Below, one piece after another: positions 36,401 through 48,110 of a DNA stretch of 64,000 nt. The notes beneath the pieces were generated by a model. It was not told the DNA's origin. It saw only the letters and a list, made by a program, of their open reading frames with translations, and searched no databases. A program made the position numbers and the translations under genes. Source of the stretch: Phyllostachys edulis (Eukaryota; Streptophyta; Magnoliopsida; Poales; Poaceae); assembly GCA_036346405.1 (NCBI GenBank), contig CM070566.1, positions 48,673,268 through 48,737,267 of the forward strand, read 5' to 3'. Position 1 is the first letter of the stretch; every line of letters begins with the position of its first letter.

Positions 36401-36456
36401 ATCTTTTGCTTTCTCATAATCCTCTGCAGAAAATGGAGTTTGACGAGACAACTTGA
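30498..36456 (+). CDS. RING-H2 E3 ubiquitin ligase, At3g02290-like
   Basis: Four coding exons: 30498-30617, 31230-31635, 32092-32201 and 36430-36456; 663 nt, 220 aa, GT-AG borders and consistent phases. The N-terminus (MGALCSCLQVDY and NCMCLRCFTQQLINAYTVLF) is cysteine-rich and matches plant E3 ligases of the At3g02290 type. Residues about 180-213 form the RING-H2 finger: CPTC, then CSHHFHLGC, then CPVC, with all eight zinc ligands present. The middle (residues 60-170) is serine/proline-rich and probably disordered. RING-H2 proteins recruit an E2 and transfer ubiquitin; the substrate is not known. The last exon encodes only KMEFDETT and follows a 4.2-kb intron that holds a 3.5-kb solo LTR. 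Upstream, a Pack-type transposon ends near the promoter. Confidence 0.93.
32788..36334 (-). mobile_element. Solo LTR in the last intron of the RING gene
   Basis: This is a 3,547-bp block with ends TGTCGGATCC and GGACGTTACA. It is flanked by a perfect 5-bp target duplication TGGAT (32783-32787 and 36335-36339). No primer-binding site, purine tract or polyprotein is inside, so it is a single LTR left after recombination between two LTRs. On the minus strand a TATA box (CCTATAAAGG, about 35548-35560) precedes a GC-rich leader. This is the same layout as the LTRs at 6580-9425 and 55240-56772, with which it shares the phrase GTCAAAGTATTGACT (compare 34498 and 55278). Low-complexity open frames at 34850-36200 belong to this leader. 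Confidence 0.88.
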
Positions 36457-36731
36457 TCCTCAGGCTGGACTCTATATTTTGGATTAACAACCTCTCACAT
36501 GGTGATCTGAAAATACAGGTGCTCTAGTCCAGCAAATACTCTGTATATACACCCTGTAAATATTGAATCAGTAGCACGCTCCTCTTTGCGATACCGGTAT
36601 TCTCAAAACGTTGGAAGTTGGAACAATGCACGAAAACATTCTTTTCTTTAAAAAAAAAGCCAGCAGGGGTTGTTTGCCCCAATGGTCTGCCTGTGCCTTT
36701 GTGCTGTTGAGACTCAGAGGCACCTTGATCA

Positions 36732-36873
36732 TCCATTGATACTGTCACTGGAAAGCTGTAAATGGATGACCTGTGTTCATATAATCATATGGAATTCCAT
36801 GGTCCATTGATAATGTCACTGGAAAGCTGTAAATAGATGACCTGTGTGCATATAATTATATGGAATTCCATGG
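36732..36873 (+). repeat. 71-bp tandem duplication
   Basis: Two adjacent copies of a 71-bp unit begin TCCATTGATA and end GGAATTCCATGG (36732-36802 and 36803-36873), with four or five differences. They lie about 280 bp past the RING gene stop, probably in its 3' UTR or just beyond. Confidence 0.85.
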
Positions 36874-37720
36874 TTCTGGGGAAACCTCTTGTTTTTTTTC
36901 TTCTCTTCCATAGCTTGCTTGGCTCTGGATCATGTTCAATGTCATTGTAGTGGTTCCATGGGGCTTGCATCTCTGACATGCGATCTTTGTGGTTTTGCTA
37001 GTTGTGATCCAATGTAAGCGTGGTGTTAGTTTGTTATTCGCCATATGATCTCTTCTCCCCCAATGCTCGTGTCTGCCATGGTAGCCAAGCAGGTGTGCCA
37101 GCTGAAATCCTGTATATTGGCTGGCTGGTGACCTGGACTCCTGGTACACCTATAACGGCAAAAAATGGTGCTTTTCTGTTACACACACCAACAGGAACGT
37201 GGTACTAGTTTGGTTGGTTTCAGCCGAGTTTGGTCTTCTTCATTATAGGTTCAGAATTTCAAGGTGGCGTATAGACTATGTTGCTGGTTGGTGTCATCAC
37301 AGGTTCAGATACACGCTAGCTAATGCAGCGACAGCAGGGTTGAGAATTTTGCTTGCAAAAACACACAAAAGGAACCAACCACACAGGGTCTCCACCAGTA
37401 AAGATCTAGGAATGTTACAAACGACCAGACAGATGCAGATGCAGGCCGGCTATTGCCATTCTAATCCATCCACACAGAACAATTCCATGAGCCGATTCCA
37501 GACGGCAGGAACAAGTCACAGCAGTCCTTAACCGAAGCAGCTCTGGAACATGTACGTAGATCACACACGAGACTAATTACACGCCAACACGCACACACAC
37601 GAACAACTCCATGGACGTACGTAGAAGAAGAAGCAGGTTATGCGTTGAGGTTGATCGGATTAATCATGAATCTTGAGCAGGAAACGTCCGCTCAAATGTG
37701 AATCAGGTAGCTGAACATTG
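36874..37720. other. Spacer between convergent RING and SPIRAL1-like genes
   Basis: The two genes converge here. The left part is probably the RING 3' UTR and the right part (about 37450-37720) the SPIRAL1-like 3' UTR on the minus strand. Short open frames are present but show no domain. Nothing else is recognised. Confidence 0.4.
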
Positions 37721-38297
37721 CTACTTGCCGCCGAAGAGGTAGTCGAGCGAAGAGCCGCCGCCCGGAGCAGCATGCACCTTGGTGGATGGACGATCCTGTG
37801 ATCAACAGACAATACCAGGCTATCAGCAGTTTCCAGCAGAATGTGGAGTCATGGTTCAGAGACTTCAGAGGAAGAAGAAAAATCAGAGTACTCTATCCAA
37901 AAGAATGATCTGGGAGATTGGTTTCACAAGGTTAATTCAATTTTGCATGAGTAAATTGGGTCAGAAAAACCATGACAGATCATGCAGTAAAATTCCATTT
38001 CGTATCGAGTAGATGAGAAGGGCACGCACTGACCGTGAGGAAGTTCCCGCAGTTCTGGCCCTGCGCCCGGAAGTAGTTGTTGGGCTGGGGGCGCTGGATG
38101 CCGGCGGGGATCTCCTTGATCTTGTCCGTGGGGGAGGGCGAAGGCGCCGGCCTCTGCACTGGCGCCGGCGGCTTCTCCGCCGTCGGCCTCTGCACCGGCG
38201 CCACCGGTTTCTCCGCCGCCGGCTTCGGCGCCTCGCCGCCGCCGAAGAGGTAGCCCAGCGAGCTCTGCCCTCCCCCATAGCTCACGCCACGGCCCAT
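37721..38297 (-). CDS. SPIRAL1-like microtubule-associated protein
   Basis: Two coding exons on the minus strand, 38297-38034 and 37795-37721; 339 nt, 112 aa. The protein opens MGRGVSYGGGQSSLGYLFGG and closes GGGSSLDYLFGGK, the paired terminal repeats that define SPIRAL1 proteins. Just before the C-terminal repeat is NFLTDRPSTKVHAAPG. The middle (residues 24-60) is a proline/alanine repeat, APVQRP occurring twice. SPIRAL1 and its homologues bind cortical microtubules at their plus ends and keep cell expansion straight. An acceptor CTTTTGCAG about 24 bp upstream of the ATG and a possible donor GAG|GTAGGAAC near 38694 indicate a 5' UTR intron. The gene converges with the RING gene and lies head-to-tail with PSP. 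Confidence 0.95.
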
Positions 38298-40738
38298 CCT
38301 TAGTTCCTTACTCTCCGCCCTGCAAAAGCCAGCGAAAGAAGTCTCAGAAGTCAGAACTTGGACAGAATCACTTCGTTTCAACTTTCAATTCACCCCACTG
38401 AGCTCAAGAAGCTCTAAGAGACATATATAAACTCCTAAGAGAAAAATCAATGAACTCAAAAACCCACATAAAACACCGAACAAATCCTTTTTAATCTACA
38501 GAACTACGCATCAGATTGTCTCTGATTCGGCAAGAAAGGCAAGAGCAGAAACGCAGAAGCCAGAATCTGGGAGACAGAACACCAAGAACAGCCGAGTCGG
38601 AGCTCGAAATGGCTGGGAAAGAGGCAGGAAACAAGAAAGGATTCGATGCAGCTGTGAGGAGATTATCTCGATTGGATTTGGGGAAGTTCCTACCTCTCTA
38701 CTCTCTATCGACGAATGCGAGAAGGAGGAGGAGGCGAGCAACTGGGTTCGTTCGTCTCCCTGCTCCGCGGTGCGGCGCTTATTATTCGCGATCACAGACT
38801 TTTCACAAAACACCCCAGATAATCTAAGAATCTCTCACTTCTGTTTCAGCGGAGACGATTTGTCAATTTCTATACCCTTTACGTAAATACGCGAACACAT
38901 CAGGTCGTTTGCGAAAAACGGTGTTGCTATCAACAGAAGCGACCGTTGCGACGTCCCGTTGCATCCCGGCCGTCCGTTTCGTCTCCAGGCCGCATCGGAC
39001 GGCGCGGGATGGACGACCCCAGCGTCGGTGCGGTGCACGCACGCACCAAAGGAGGAAAGGGTGTTGGGGCGGCAGATTCATTAATTTGGCATTTGGTTAG
39101 GCGACGAGTCGCGATTAGGGCGAGAATGATGGGGAAATGACGGGTTTCGGTAACTCTGCTCCACCCCCGTTTGGTGCACGACGCACGTGAACTTGGATGA
39201 ACCTGGTTGGTGTCATGCACCAAATCCACCCGCGAAAATAGTACTAGTATTTGTTTGCTCCGTGTTTCGAACGAAAATGTTGTATGTACTCATCAAGTTA
39301 ATTTCAGGTGGGGCGCTATGCGGCAGAGCCAGGATTTAGAGATGAGGAGAGATGATAGCTATTCAATGAATTTTTATTATATAAGGAGGTCAAATATTGT
39401 AAATATAGATAAAATTTTATAGATCACATAGAAAAGTAGTAGCAAAATTTGGATCATATGGGGCTCTAGCCCTGCCAGTCCCCCTCTCCCTCCACCTTTG
39501 GAGCGCTAACCTTCTTGTTGTAGAGTTCAAAACAGAATGTTGTGGGTATTAGTTGTAAATCATGCCAGGAAGAAAGGTGGGAGTACGTACTCCCAAGAAG
39601 GAAACATTATTTGCAATTGCTGGATAGTCACACGAAAAGCGATAAATTACGGTTTAATCGTCTTGGTTACTTGTCGATAGCATCTGATCATATACCTCTT
39701 TTTTGGTGCTAAAATAGAAACAGAAAAAACGTTAAGTTATCCATAGACACTACTATATCAATATGCGAGATAATGAAGTGGCCGAATCTCTATCCTGTAG
39801 TGGCGTACGGAATAAAATGGTACGGCGGGTACTACAAAATTCCGGCTGCAGAGCCTGTGGCTACGCCTACTAGCTTGTGGTTGAAGAAAGCATCGTGACC
39901 AAAAGGGATGCGATTTAAAAAAAAAAGTAGAAAGGGATGTGGCATCTGCTAGCATATGTTGCGAGGCAATGAAGAACGGATGCAATTGCAAATTTGCAAT
40001 CACAAGGAGCCAAGGAGGTACTCAAGTTGGAGAGGTTAGGTATATATTTAGGTTAGACGGAGGAATCCATTATATGCTGATTCTGACTAACTAATATTAC
40101 AGGTCATTGATGCACTCTAGCTGAACTACATATATCTTCAGAGATCGAGACATGTTATTTGCAGGCTTTCATCTCCTGAGTCTCCAGGCATTCGACAAAT
40201 TTTGGATTGGATGGTTTAAAGAGGGCCTTAAAATTAATCTTTCAAGGTAAATGTTGTAGCCTGCAGCCCAGTAAGAGATTACTTGAGCTAATGAGTGGTG
40301 ATTCACTGCAATTCGGCCCATAGACACTAGAAGTTAAGAACTATTTTGAGCACCACACAGCTAAGAACACAACATCACCTGACACAGTATGATTCATTTG
40401 TTTTGGGACATGCGCTACTTACCACATCCGTTGCAAGCATTGTTTGATGATAATTGCAAAACAAAAATATGGTTAAATTCTGGCAATCTCAAGCGATTGC
40501 TCACAAGATGCTTTACTCACAATATCAATACATAACCATCAAACTTAAGGTTCAGGAATGAGGATCACCTCAAAAAAGTGGGCAAGGTTCAGGAAAGATG
40601 GAAATAAATAATTACTTACAATTTATAATGTGATTAAATGCAAGCATGCCTGTGAAATTTACAGCTTGAATAACAGCTACAATTATTTGTCACTCGGTGG
40701 GAACAATGCAAGTTTCAGAATTGTTGCGATGAATCAAA
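38298..40738. other. SPIRAL1-like upstream region and PSP downstream region
   Basis: 38298-38830 holds the presumed 5' UTR, UTR intron and promoter of the SPIRAL1-like gene (minus). About 39316-39525 looks like a short hAT-derived relic: it starts CAGAGCCAGGATTT and ends GGGGCTCTAGCCCTGCCAG, the pattern of many grass hAT MITEs; its target duplication is not clear. 39530-40740 is AT-rich, without a gene, and its right part is the likely PSP 3' UTR. Confidence 0.4.
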
Positions 40739-43324
40739 CTATGGCAATTCGGCAATTAGCTCTTGAAATTCAAAGACGACCCAGTCGGCTTTTGCTGCAA
40801 CTGCTTCTCTCATCTGGACACCAGCATAACAGATGAACAAATCTGCTCCATCAGGTTGCCGAGCCTGCAAACACATAGGTAAACAAATGTAGCTATACAC
40901 ATTTTTGTTCATTTTCATCTATAAAGAACGCTCTTTTATGCTATTAAAAGCCAAATCACTACATACTCATTTGTCAGTTAAGTCAATATCATTATGCTGC
41001 ATAGGCATCATTCCCAAATTTTCCCTTCACTGAAATATTAACAAAAATTAACTGTTATGTGTCAATAGCCTGAAACCTTTATGTTTCAACAGGCCCTTAA
41101 GCAGCACTATTTTCTCATGGAAATCTTTGACCCATTCATTGTTACAGAAAGACAAATTAATAGCTATTGCTGCTGAAATGCCTAATGAGCCAGCAGCTTT
41201 GTAATGAGCCAGCAGCTTTGTCCTGCTACTAAATGGTGCATCAATGTACCACAAGCTTCCAGATCTGCACTTTTAGCTCTTTTTGCTAGCGATTTTTTTG
41301 GCAGAAGTTCACTCTCCTGTTATTTCTATACACAAACCGAAGGAAAGGAGTTGCACATATTCTCGTCAATGAAATGAATCAGGAACAATTGGCCACTATC
41401 ACATCTTTGGCCATAGCATTAGAAAAAAAAATGAACTCAGTGTCAGTAGCTGCCTTTTATCCAAAGAAACATATTTATTTTATCTCTATCGTCAGGAGAG
41501 AAGTTTCAAGGTATTATCCAGTTATATACCTCAAGATCAGTTGCACCATCTCCAATCATAACGAGCGTCTTGTAACCACGGTTCTGAACACACAGAAAGA
41601 AGGTAAGTAATGTGCCAAGAAGTGAAAAATGCAATACCAAAAGTTACACAGTTACACCAGACCTGTCTTATTTGTTGGACTGCTAGTGCTTTACCCCCAC
41701 TTCGTGAAGTGGGCTCTGTTGGATCAAATCCAGCGTACTCTCCAGAAGTTCCAAATAGAAGTTGGTTTGCAATGATGTTTTCAGGAGGAATACCAAGCTC
41801 AAATGCCACAGGCTGGAAACAAGGCAAATGGAAAACTGAGTGCATTATGGTATACCAAATAGCAAATTATAACCATTCAATGACAACCCATTACCTATTA
41901 CATATATGAGAAGAATCAGTAATACATAATATTCAACAAAGTCTAACAGAAGAAACATATCCTTGTTTATTATTGCAAAAAATAATATAGGTTGAAGCTA
42001 TTGAACTCGTGTCTAAATTCAAACTATAGACATCAAAGTATTAACTAAAGGTACATGGCTCAGATATTATAGAACTACCAGAAGTGCAACCTTGGAGTGG
42101 AATGATGTACCTTGATCATTTGTCGGAAACCTCCTGACACAAGGAATACATCAGTATTATTAGCTTTCAGCTTCTTAATCAAATCAGAAATTCCAGGAGA
42201 AATCCTGCAGATCAAAAACAAAAGGCATTGCTTTTGGTAATCCTGTGAGCGAACTAAGAAATGAACAGTGTTTGTAAACACAAAACTACATTGCAGTGCT
42301 GAATAATTGGCTAATGAGTTCTACCTTGGCTTTGTTCTGTAATAAGATAAATTTTAGGATATCTCTACACAAGGCACGAGGCGAATTAGTCAACAGGGTT
42401 ATGATTTGATTGCTTGTATAAATTCCACTGTAGCTACAAATTTTTTTTATTGGCATAAAAAGAGAAACTGAGTAAAATCAATTAGTGTTCCTAAGCACAT
42501 ATATGAAAAAGGAAAGGTACATGTCCAAGTTTTCCAAAAGGTAAATACCAGAATTGCAGAAGCTGGCAAAATCCAAAACACGAAAGCACAATAGTGCTGT
42601 AAAATAGTAACTAGCATCTCGATTAACTTGAAGGACCTGGGCGAGCTTACCTCGGTGACCTCTTCTCCAAACAGTGCTCAACTTGGGACAGAGATGGCTT
42701 GATCAAAGATAGCCTGGCAGCTAGTGCCTTCTCAAATGGAACAGACCCCGTCATTGCCCTAAGAACATTAAGCCAAGGTTAGCCCTTCCGACGAAATTAT
42801 ATGCACTAAACCACTAACGCACTCCAGATGAATTACTCCACAAAATGTGGCATTTACCTGGCTGTCCACTCGGCAACAGCCCGCCCAGCCCCGCAGAAAT
42901 CGGCAAGCTCATCAATACCCTCATCCAGGCAGACTGTGCTATCCACATCAAAGCACACCGCATCGGCATTGCGCCATGTCTCAAGAGCCTCTGGACATAA
43001 GCAGGAAAAGCACAAATCATTGCGTAAACCAACCTTACAACATTGCTTCTTTTCAGAGGCACATCGATTAACCCATAAAAGGACTTCTCAATAATATTAA
43101 CCTTTGGAAGGCTGGCGGTTGGCCAAACCAGAAGAGGAGGGTGCCTTTGAGACCTCCAGTGCTGCGGCCACCAGAGGATGAGGCTTACAGAGTTTAGTAC
43201 AAGGGAACAACGGATTTGCCACTCTTGTCGCTAACTGTAAAACCTGTGGTGATCGAACCGAAGATGACTGAGGAACAGAAAGCCAATGCCTCGGACTGGC
43301 GCGTACGCTAATCAGACCGGCCAT
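40739..43324 (-). CDS. PSP: Phosphoserine phosphatase, plastid-type
   Basis: Seven coding exons on the minus strand: 43324-43102, 42990-42858, 42758-42651, 42204-42111, 41812-41663, 41583-41530 and 40864-40739; 888 nt, 295 aa, the same length as Arabidopsis PSP, with GT-AG borders and unbroken phase. The enzyme dephosphorylates 3-phosphoserine to serine, the last step of the phosphorylated serine pathway in plastids. HAD-family motifs are all visible: FDVDSTVC (nucleophile Asp), LVSGGFRQM (motif II), SRSGGKALAVQQI (Lys) and MIGDGATDLE (metal-binding Asp). About 75 N-terminal residues rich in Ser, Arg and Val and poor in acidic residues fit a plastid transit peptide. The start ATG at 43324 follows a UTR acceptor TTTGCAG (43346-43340); an upstream 5' UTR intron is likely. 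Confidence 0.96.
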
Positions 43325-44233
43325 ACCATACACGCCTGCCTGCAAATCAAAATGCTACACCAAATTACCAACACGCAAGAACTGAATAGCTCAAAAATGC
43401 ATTTCATCCATGCTTCGTCAAGAAAGCCTAAGCCCTGAACCGGAATCATCACCGTCCATACAAACACCAAGATCAAAAGAGAAAAAGACAGCATTTGCGG
43501 TGACTGGCGCAAGAACACGCTCCCAGGTGGGTCTCGAGCTCACTGAGGCAAACCGTCGAACGCCTTACGCGCATGCGTCGCAGCGCACGCGGTGCAGACA
43601 AACCTTTGACGAATGAAAAAAATCTAGGAGAGGGCGGCATGAACTGGGAGCCAAGAACGAATAGAAGATTGGATCGGGAACTCACTTTTGCGAAGAAAAA
43701 AAAAAAATCCTCGCTTCGCGCTGGCGTCGGGCGCCCAGGTAGGAAGGGAGGGAGGACGAACGGCTGGTTGGTGACGACGTTTTGCAGAGTAGTTCGGGTT
43801 CCTCACCTCACCTACTACGTAATTCATGTGACCATCCAATGACAAGTGGGTCCACGATTTGGTTGGTGAAGAAAAAGAGTTAGCATCTCCCTAGAAAGCA
43901 ACGTCAAGAGACATGTCAACCGCGTCTTCAAAAACCGGAATTTTTTTTAAGAAAAATTACAAAAATATATAGTCACCCTAAAAAATTACTAAAATGAGTC
44001 AGGAACCTAATTGACGATAGGGACCCTGACCGCACCTGTCGCTGGTCCAACTACCTATCGCCAGTCGAGAAAAATCCCTCCAATCCTTATTTTAATTTCA
44101 GAAAAAAAAACAGAAGAGAGGAGGAGAGGAAGAGAAAAAAAGGTAGCGAAACTCTGCTGGTTCGTCGTGGAGGAGAAAAATTGACAGAGTAGCAGATCTA
44201 GTAGGCCGGCCACCTTGCAGGTATATTTTTTTG
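43325..44233. other. PSP promoter side and repeat border
   Basis: 43325-43850 is the PSP 5' UTR, a UTR intron and the presumed promoter (minus). No TATA box could be singled out with confidence. From about 43940 the base composition changes to AT-rich repeats that lead into the PMD/GRF region. No gene is seen. Confidence 0.4.
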
Positions 44234-44703
44234 CAATCTTGTACATTATGTCAAATTATGTAGAATAGCGACATAGAATTAAGTAGAATAGCCAGTAGAG
44301 TTAAGTAGAATAGCGATATAGAATTAATTAGAATAGTGACATAGAATTAAGTAGAATAGCTAGTAGAATTAAGTACATAGAATTAAGTAGAATATCGACA
44401 TGGAATTAAGTAGAATAGCGACTAGAATCAAGTAGAATAACGACATAGAATTAAGTAGAATAGATAATTGTAGTGAAATTATGTATTACATTATTTTTTA
44501 CAACCTTGTACATTATGTCAAATTATGTAGAATAGCAACATAGAATTAAGTAGAATAGACAGTAGAATTAAGTAGAATAGTTTGTAGAATTAAGTAAAAT
44601 AACGAGTAGAATCAAGTAGAATAGCGACATAGAATCAAGTAGAATATTGACTAGAATTAAGTATAATAGTGACATAGAATTAAGTAGAATAGCGACATAG
44701 TGT
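44234..44703 (+). repeat. AT-rich tandem array upstream of the PMD gene
   Basis: About 20 imperfect copies of a short unit (GAATTAAGTAGAATAGCGAC and trimmed versions) fill 470 bp. A higher-order repeat is visible: the phrase CTTGTACATTATGTCAAATT followed by ATGTAGAATAGC occurs at about 44239 and again at about 44505. The array ends about 60 bp before the PMD start codon. Confidence 0.9.
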
Positions 44704-44760
44704 AGTTCGTCGTAGAATATGTTTTGTACTCTTTATAATGTATGCACTTAATTTGTAGAT

Positions 44761-47628
44761 ATGGCGGACGGAGGCCAGTATGAGTTGCTTCACCCGGTGA
44801 TTGACGCACATCACCATAGTCGCTCTCGATCGCGTGCTCCGAGTACGCGGCGTCGATTGAGCTTGGCGCGTTTCGGTTGCGCACGCCTATCAGGGCATGG
44901 AGGCTGCACGCAGCCAGGATTCCGAGGTACGTATAGTTTTAATACACTCAATCGCGGTATGACTACTTTGCGTGCATTCACGTTTGTTCTTAATCGTTTC
45001 GACGCATATTGAGAGCGGCAGGCCTCCTTGCACTAGCGAGGATGGTGGAGGCGACTTTTGAGGATGACCAGGACCGTGGTGCTGGTCGTACGTCTAAACG
45101 TTTTCCATACGACCGAGAGCTGCTGACGGCGCTAGTTGACCGCTGGAGGCCAAAGACGCACACGTTCCACCTTCCGTGCGGGGAGATGGTGCCAACGCTG
45201 TAGGACGTGAGCTTCCTGCTCGGGTTGCCATGCGCAGGCTCCCCCTGGCGGCGTACGACATCTCGGCTACGTGGCGCACTGACCTCCTAGAGAGGTTTCA
45301 CGATGTCTTCTTCTTGGGCAACAACTACACCGAAGTTCAAGACACTTGCACGACCGACGTTGAAGTGGATCTGCCAGTTCTACGTAATTATTTGTAACTA
45401 TTGTCATGTCGCTTAAATTCGTATGTGAACCTTGCTGATTTGTACATGTCTTGTTGCAGCCCGAGTGTATGGCGCCTGGCGCAGGGGATGTGGTTATTAG
45501 GAGGTACTTTGAGGCCTACCTGCTATGGTTGTTCGGGTGGGTCATGTTTCTGGGGTCCCACGGCGACAGCGTCGACAAGCACTACGTCTGGTACGCACAT
45601 GAGGTGGCCAACTTGCCGGTTGGAGAGATTCCTCCTCGCTGGGTGCAGTCGTACTTTGTGCGACGTCACAGCGCGCTTGTCGCGACGCGTGCACCATATG
45701 CAGGACAACTCCATCCTCTCCGGATGGCCACTACTTCTGCAGCTGTGGTCCTTCGAGCGTTTCGAGATCGGACGACCACAGTTGGACTTGAGAGCGTATC
45801 TGATCGGCTTATGCGTTATGGCGGCGAGGTGGACCGGCCCACCATGGGCACGGTTTGGTACCACCGACGGGTTAGTTTTATGATCATTTATTATTTTTCA
45901 TATTGTAATCACAATTTCGTATGCTAAGTTTGCGGTGTTCTATTGCACAGGTCACCTTCACGCTGATCACTTCGCAGGGGTCCTACCCGGAGTACATCAC
46001 GATGTTCGATCAGCTGACCGATGACCGCGTCATCTGGACACCGTACACTAGAGAGAGGCTTCAACAGCGGGCGCCCGACGGACTGTCGCTCCTGTGCTCG
46101 CGTGACTACATGTACTGGTACGCGCGAAGGGCCTTGGTACATGATGTCTTCGTGGAGGAGTACCAGGTGCAGTGGGTCCTACACCAGTTCGGTCTACGAC
46201 AAGAGATCCCAGCCCCTTGGGGGGGGATACGGGTGCCGGCGCACGTCCACGCGTAAGTTCACATCTTTACTTCTTTCACACAATGTAATTATGTGCTGAC
46301 CAAATAATTGTGTTGCTGTCCACAGGTACACTAGGAAGAGAGTGTGTGACACGATGTCCTGGTTGGATAGGATGAGGCCTTGGGTCGAGGCTTGGAGTCA
46401 CGCGCTCGATGATCTCATCCAGTGTTGGGAGGATCCCTACGACTTCGTGACGTACACGGATTACATGGATTGGTACTCTAGTTGGACAAGGCTTCGCTGC
46501 GTCCGGGTCGTGGTCGACCCACCACGACCGCGAGGTCGCGACGTCCGACCGCATACCCTACCCACGGACTCGCTTTCCACCTCTCGATACGTATTAAACG
46601 GTCCTTAATTCATATTTAACTTGCCAGATTTATGTTTCCAACTTGTTCATTACTTGTGCAGACAGATCTATACCGGGAGATTCTCGAGGTAGCAACCACC
46701 GTGCACCAAAGGACGCAAGGGGACACGAGAGGGCTCGTGCAGTGGATCATGGACGTGGCAAGACGAGGCATCGAGATCGTGACTTGTCACACGCCGAGGG
46801 ACTCGGTGGACCGACCATCTGCGAGGGCGAGGTCGTCACCGAGGTGGTTCACGTCAGCGGCTCTGCCGGAGGTGGCGGGCGTGTCATCGTGGCACCATGG
46901 TAGGAGCACCACTGGGCAGGAGTACGTGGAGTCATCGGGGCACGCCTTCGTGCCACCAGGTATGACCACCCTGCTTGCTTGTGGAACGTAATGCTTGTTT
47001 CTTTCGAACCGAACTAGAACTAACGGCAATCTTCTCTTTCAGGTCCTGAGCTCCACCATCACGTGGGGCAGGGGTACGTGGAGTCATCGGGGCATGCCTT
47101 CGTACCATCAGGTATGACCACCCTGCTTGCTTGCGGAACGTAATGCTTGTTTCTTTCGAACCCCAATAGTTACTAACGGTAATCTTCTCTTTCAGGTCCT
47201 AAGCTTCACCATCACGCGGGGCAGGGGTACGCGGAGTCGTCGGAGCACGTCTCTGGGCTAGCAGGTATGACCACCTAGGGATGATTACGTTTCTTTTTCG
47301 TGTTATCCGCATGATTACGTTTATAACATAATACTTCATAGGAACGACTTGGGAGGACGGTTCATTTCAGGACGACACGACACACCTATCGGTACCCCTC
47401 GATTACTTCTTCAGTGACCCGCATAACCCCGCGTTCAACTTGGAGGCTTCTCAGCTGCAAAGTGCGCCACCACCAACCCAACCGACACAGGAAGCGCCCC
47501 TCGCGACACCACCTCGGACTACTCGTGTCGGTCGGCCAGTCATCCCGCCTGATCCTCTGACATACTCGGACCATCGCAGGGCGAGGCCAGGGGCGACACA
47601 CGGAGTGTGCCCCAAGAGGGGCCGCTAG
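44761..47628 (+). pseudogene. Plant mobile domain (PMD) gene, left copy, interrupted
   Basis: This is a multi-exon gene on the + strand. Exon 1 starts with ATG at 44761 (MADGGQYELLHPVIDAHHHS) and ends at a GTACGT donor after 44926. Exon 2 carries the signature KTHTFHLPCGEMVPTL, then a TAG (45201-45203) where CAG (Gln) is expected, then DVSFLLGLPCAGSP. Later exons give WLFGWVMFLGSHGDSVDKHY, LITSQGSYPEYITMFDQL, LHQFGLRQEIPAP and WIMDVARRGIEI. The C-terminal part is proline/threonine-rich and ends GVCPKRGR-stop. PMD proteins are known both as host genes (MAIN/MAIL family, also fused to PP7-type phosphatase) and inside Mutator-like and Ty3 elements; here the setting suggests a transposon gene. 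The premature stop argues that it is dead, unless read-through or a different exon border bypasses it. Confidence 0.75.
46914..47270 (+). repeat. Triplicated exon-intron unit within the PMD gene
   Basis: A unit of about 151-154 bp starts at 46914, 47065 and 47219 (phrase GGGCAGGRGTACG). Each has a coding half (GQEYVESSGHAFVP; GQGYVESSGHAFVPS; GQGYAESSEHVSG) ending at an AGGTATGACCACC donor. Full introns with the same sequence (GGAACGTAATGCTTGTTTCT...CTTTCAG) follow copies one and two. All copies keep the reading phase. Confidence 0.85.
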
Positions 47629-47772
47629 TAGATATTTGGTCCTCCAAATATCAGTCATGCCATGTAAATATTAATATGTGTACAACTATTATTATGCTAG
47701 TCTCGTGTTTCGATATCTCTTTTTTGCATGTTTGTTTGGTTCCACAATCTATCCACGTACATCACAACATCT

Positions 47773-47839
47773 GTTTTAGGGTTTTAGGTTCAGGGTTTAG
47801 GGTTAGGGTTAGGGTTAAGGTTTAGGCTTAGGGTTCAGG
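47773..47839 (+). repeat. Interstitial telomere-like repeat
   Basis: Roughly nine imperfect TTTAGGG/TTAGGG units lie in a row 145 bp downstream of the PMD stop codon. TTTAGGG is the plant telomere unit. The array is short and degenerate. Confidence 0.8.
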
Positions 47840-47934
47840 CTTTCAGATCGATTGGACAACCCTGACCTTCGCTAGGTTTTCAGATTGACGTGACAACACT
47901 CTACGTCTTTCTTTGCAGAGTCATATCTTTTCAT

Positions 47935-48110
47935 TCTGAAAAGCTGCTCCGTGTGGTTTTGTCACTGAGCAAAAGCTGCCCCGTCCGGTCTTGTCACTGC
48001 GTAAGGCTGTCTCTTTTGGTGTTGTCACTGCGCAAAGCTGCCCCGTTTGGTCTTATCTCTGCGCAAAACAGACAACCCCGTCAGGTCTTGTCATCTACAA
48101 CCTAACACAT
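47935..48110 (+). repeat. Tandem repeat of about 36 bp
   Basis: Four to five diverged copies of a unit like GCAAAGCTGCCCCGT followed by TTGGTCTTGTCACTGC fill this stretch. The repeats sit just upstream of a TATA box (CTATAAAA, about 48143-48150) in front of the GRF gene and may be promoter repeats. Confidence 0.8.
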
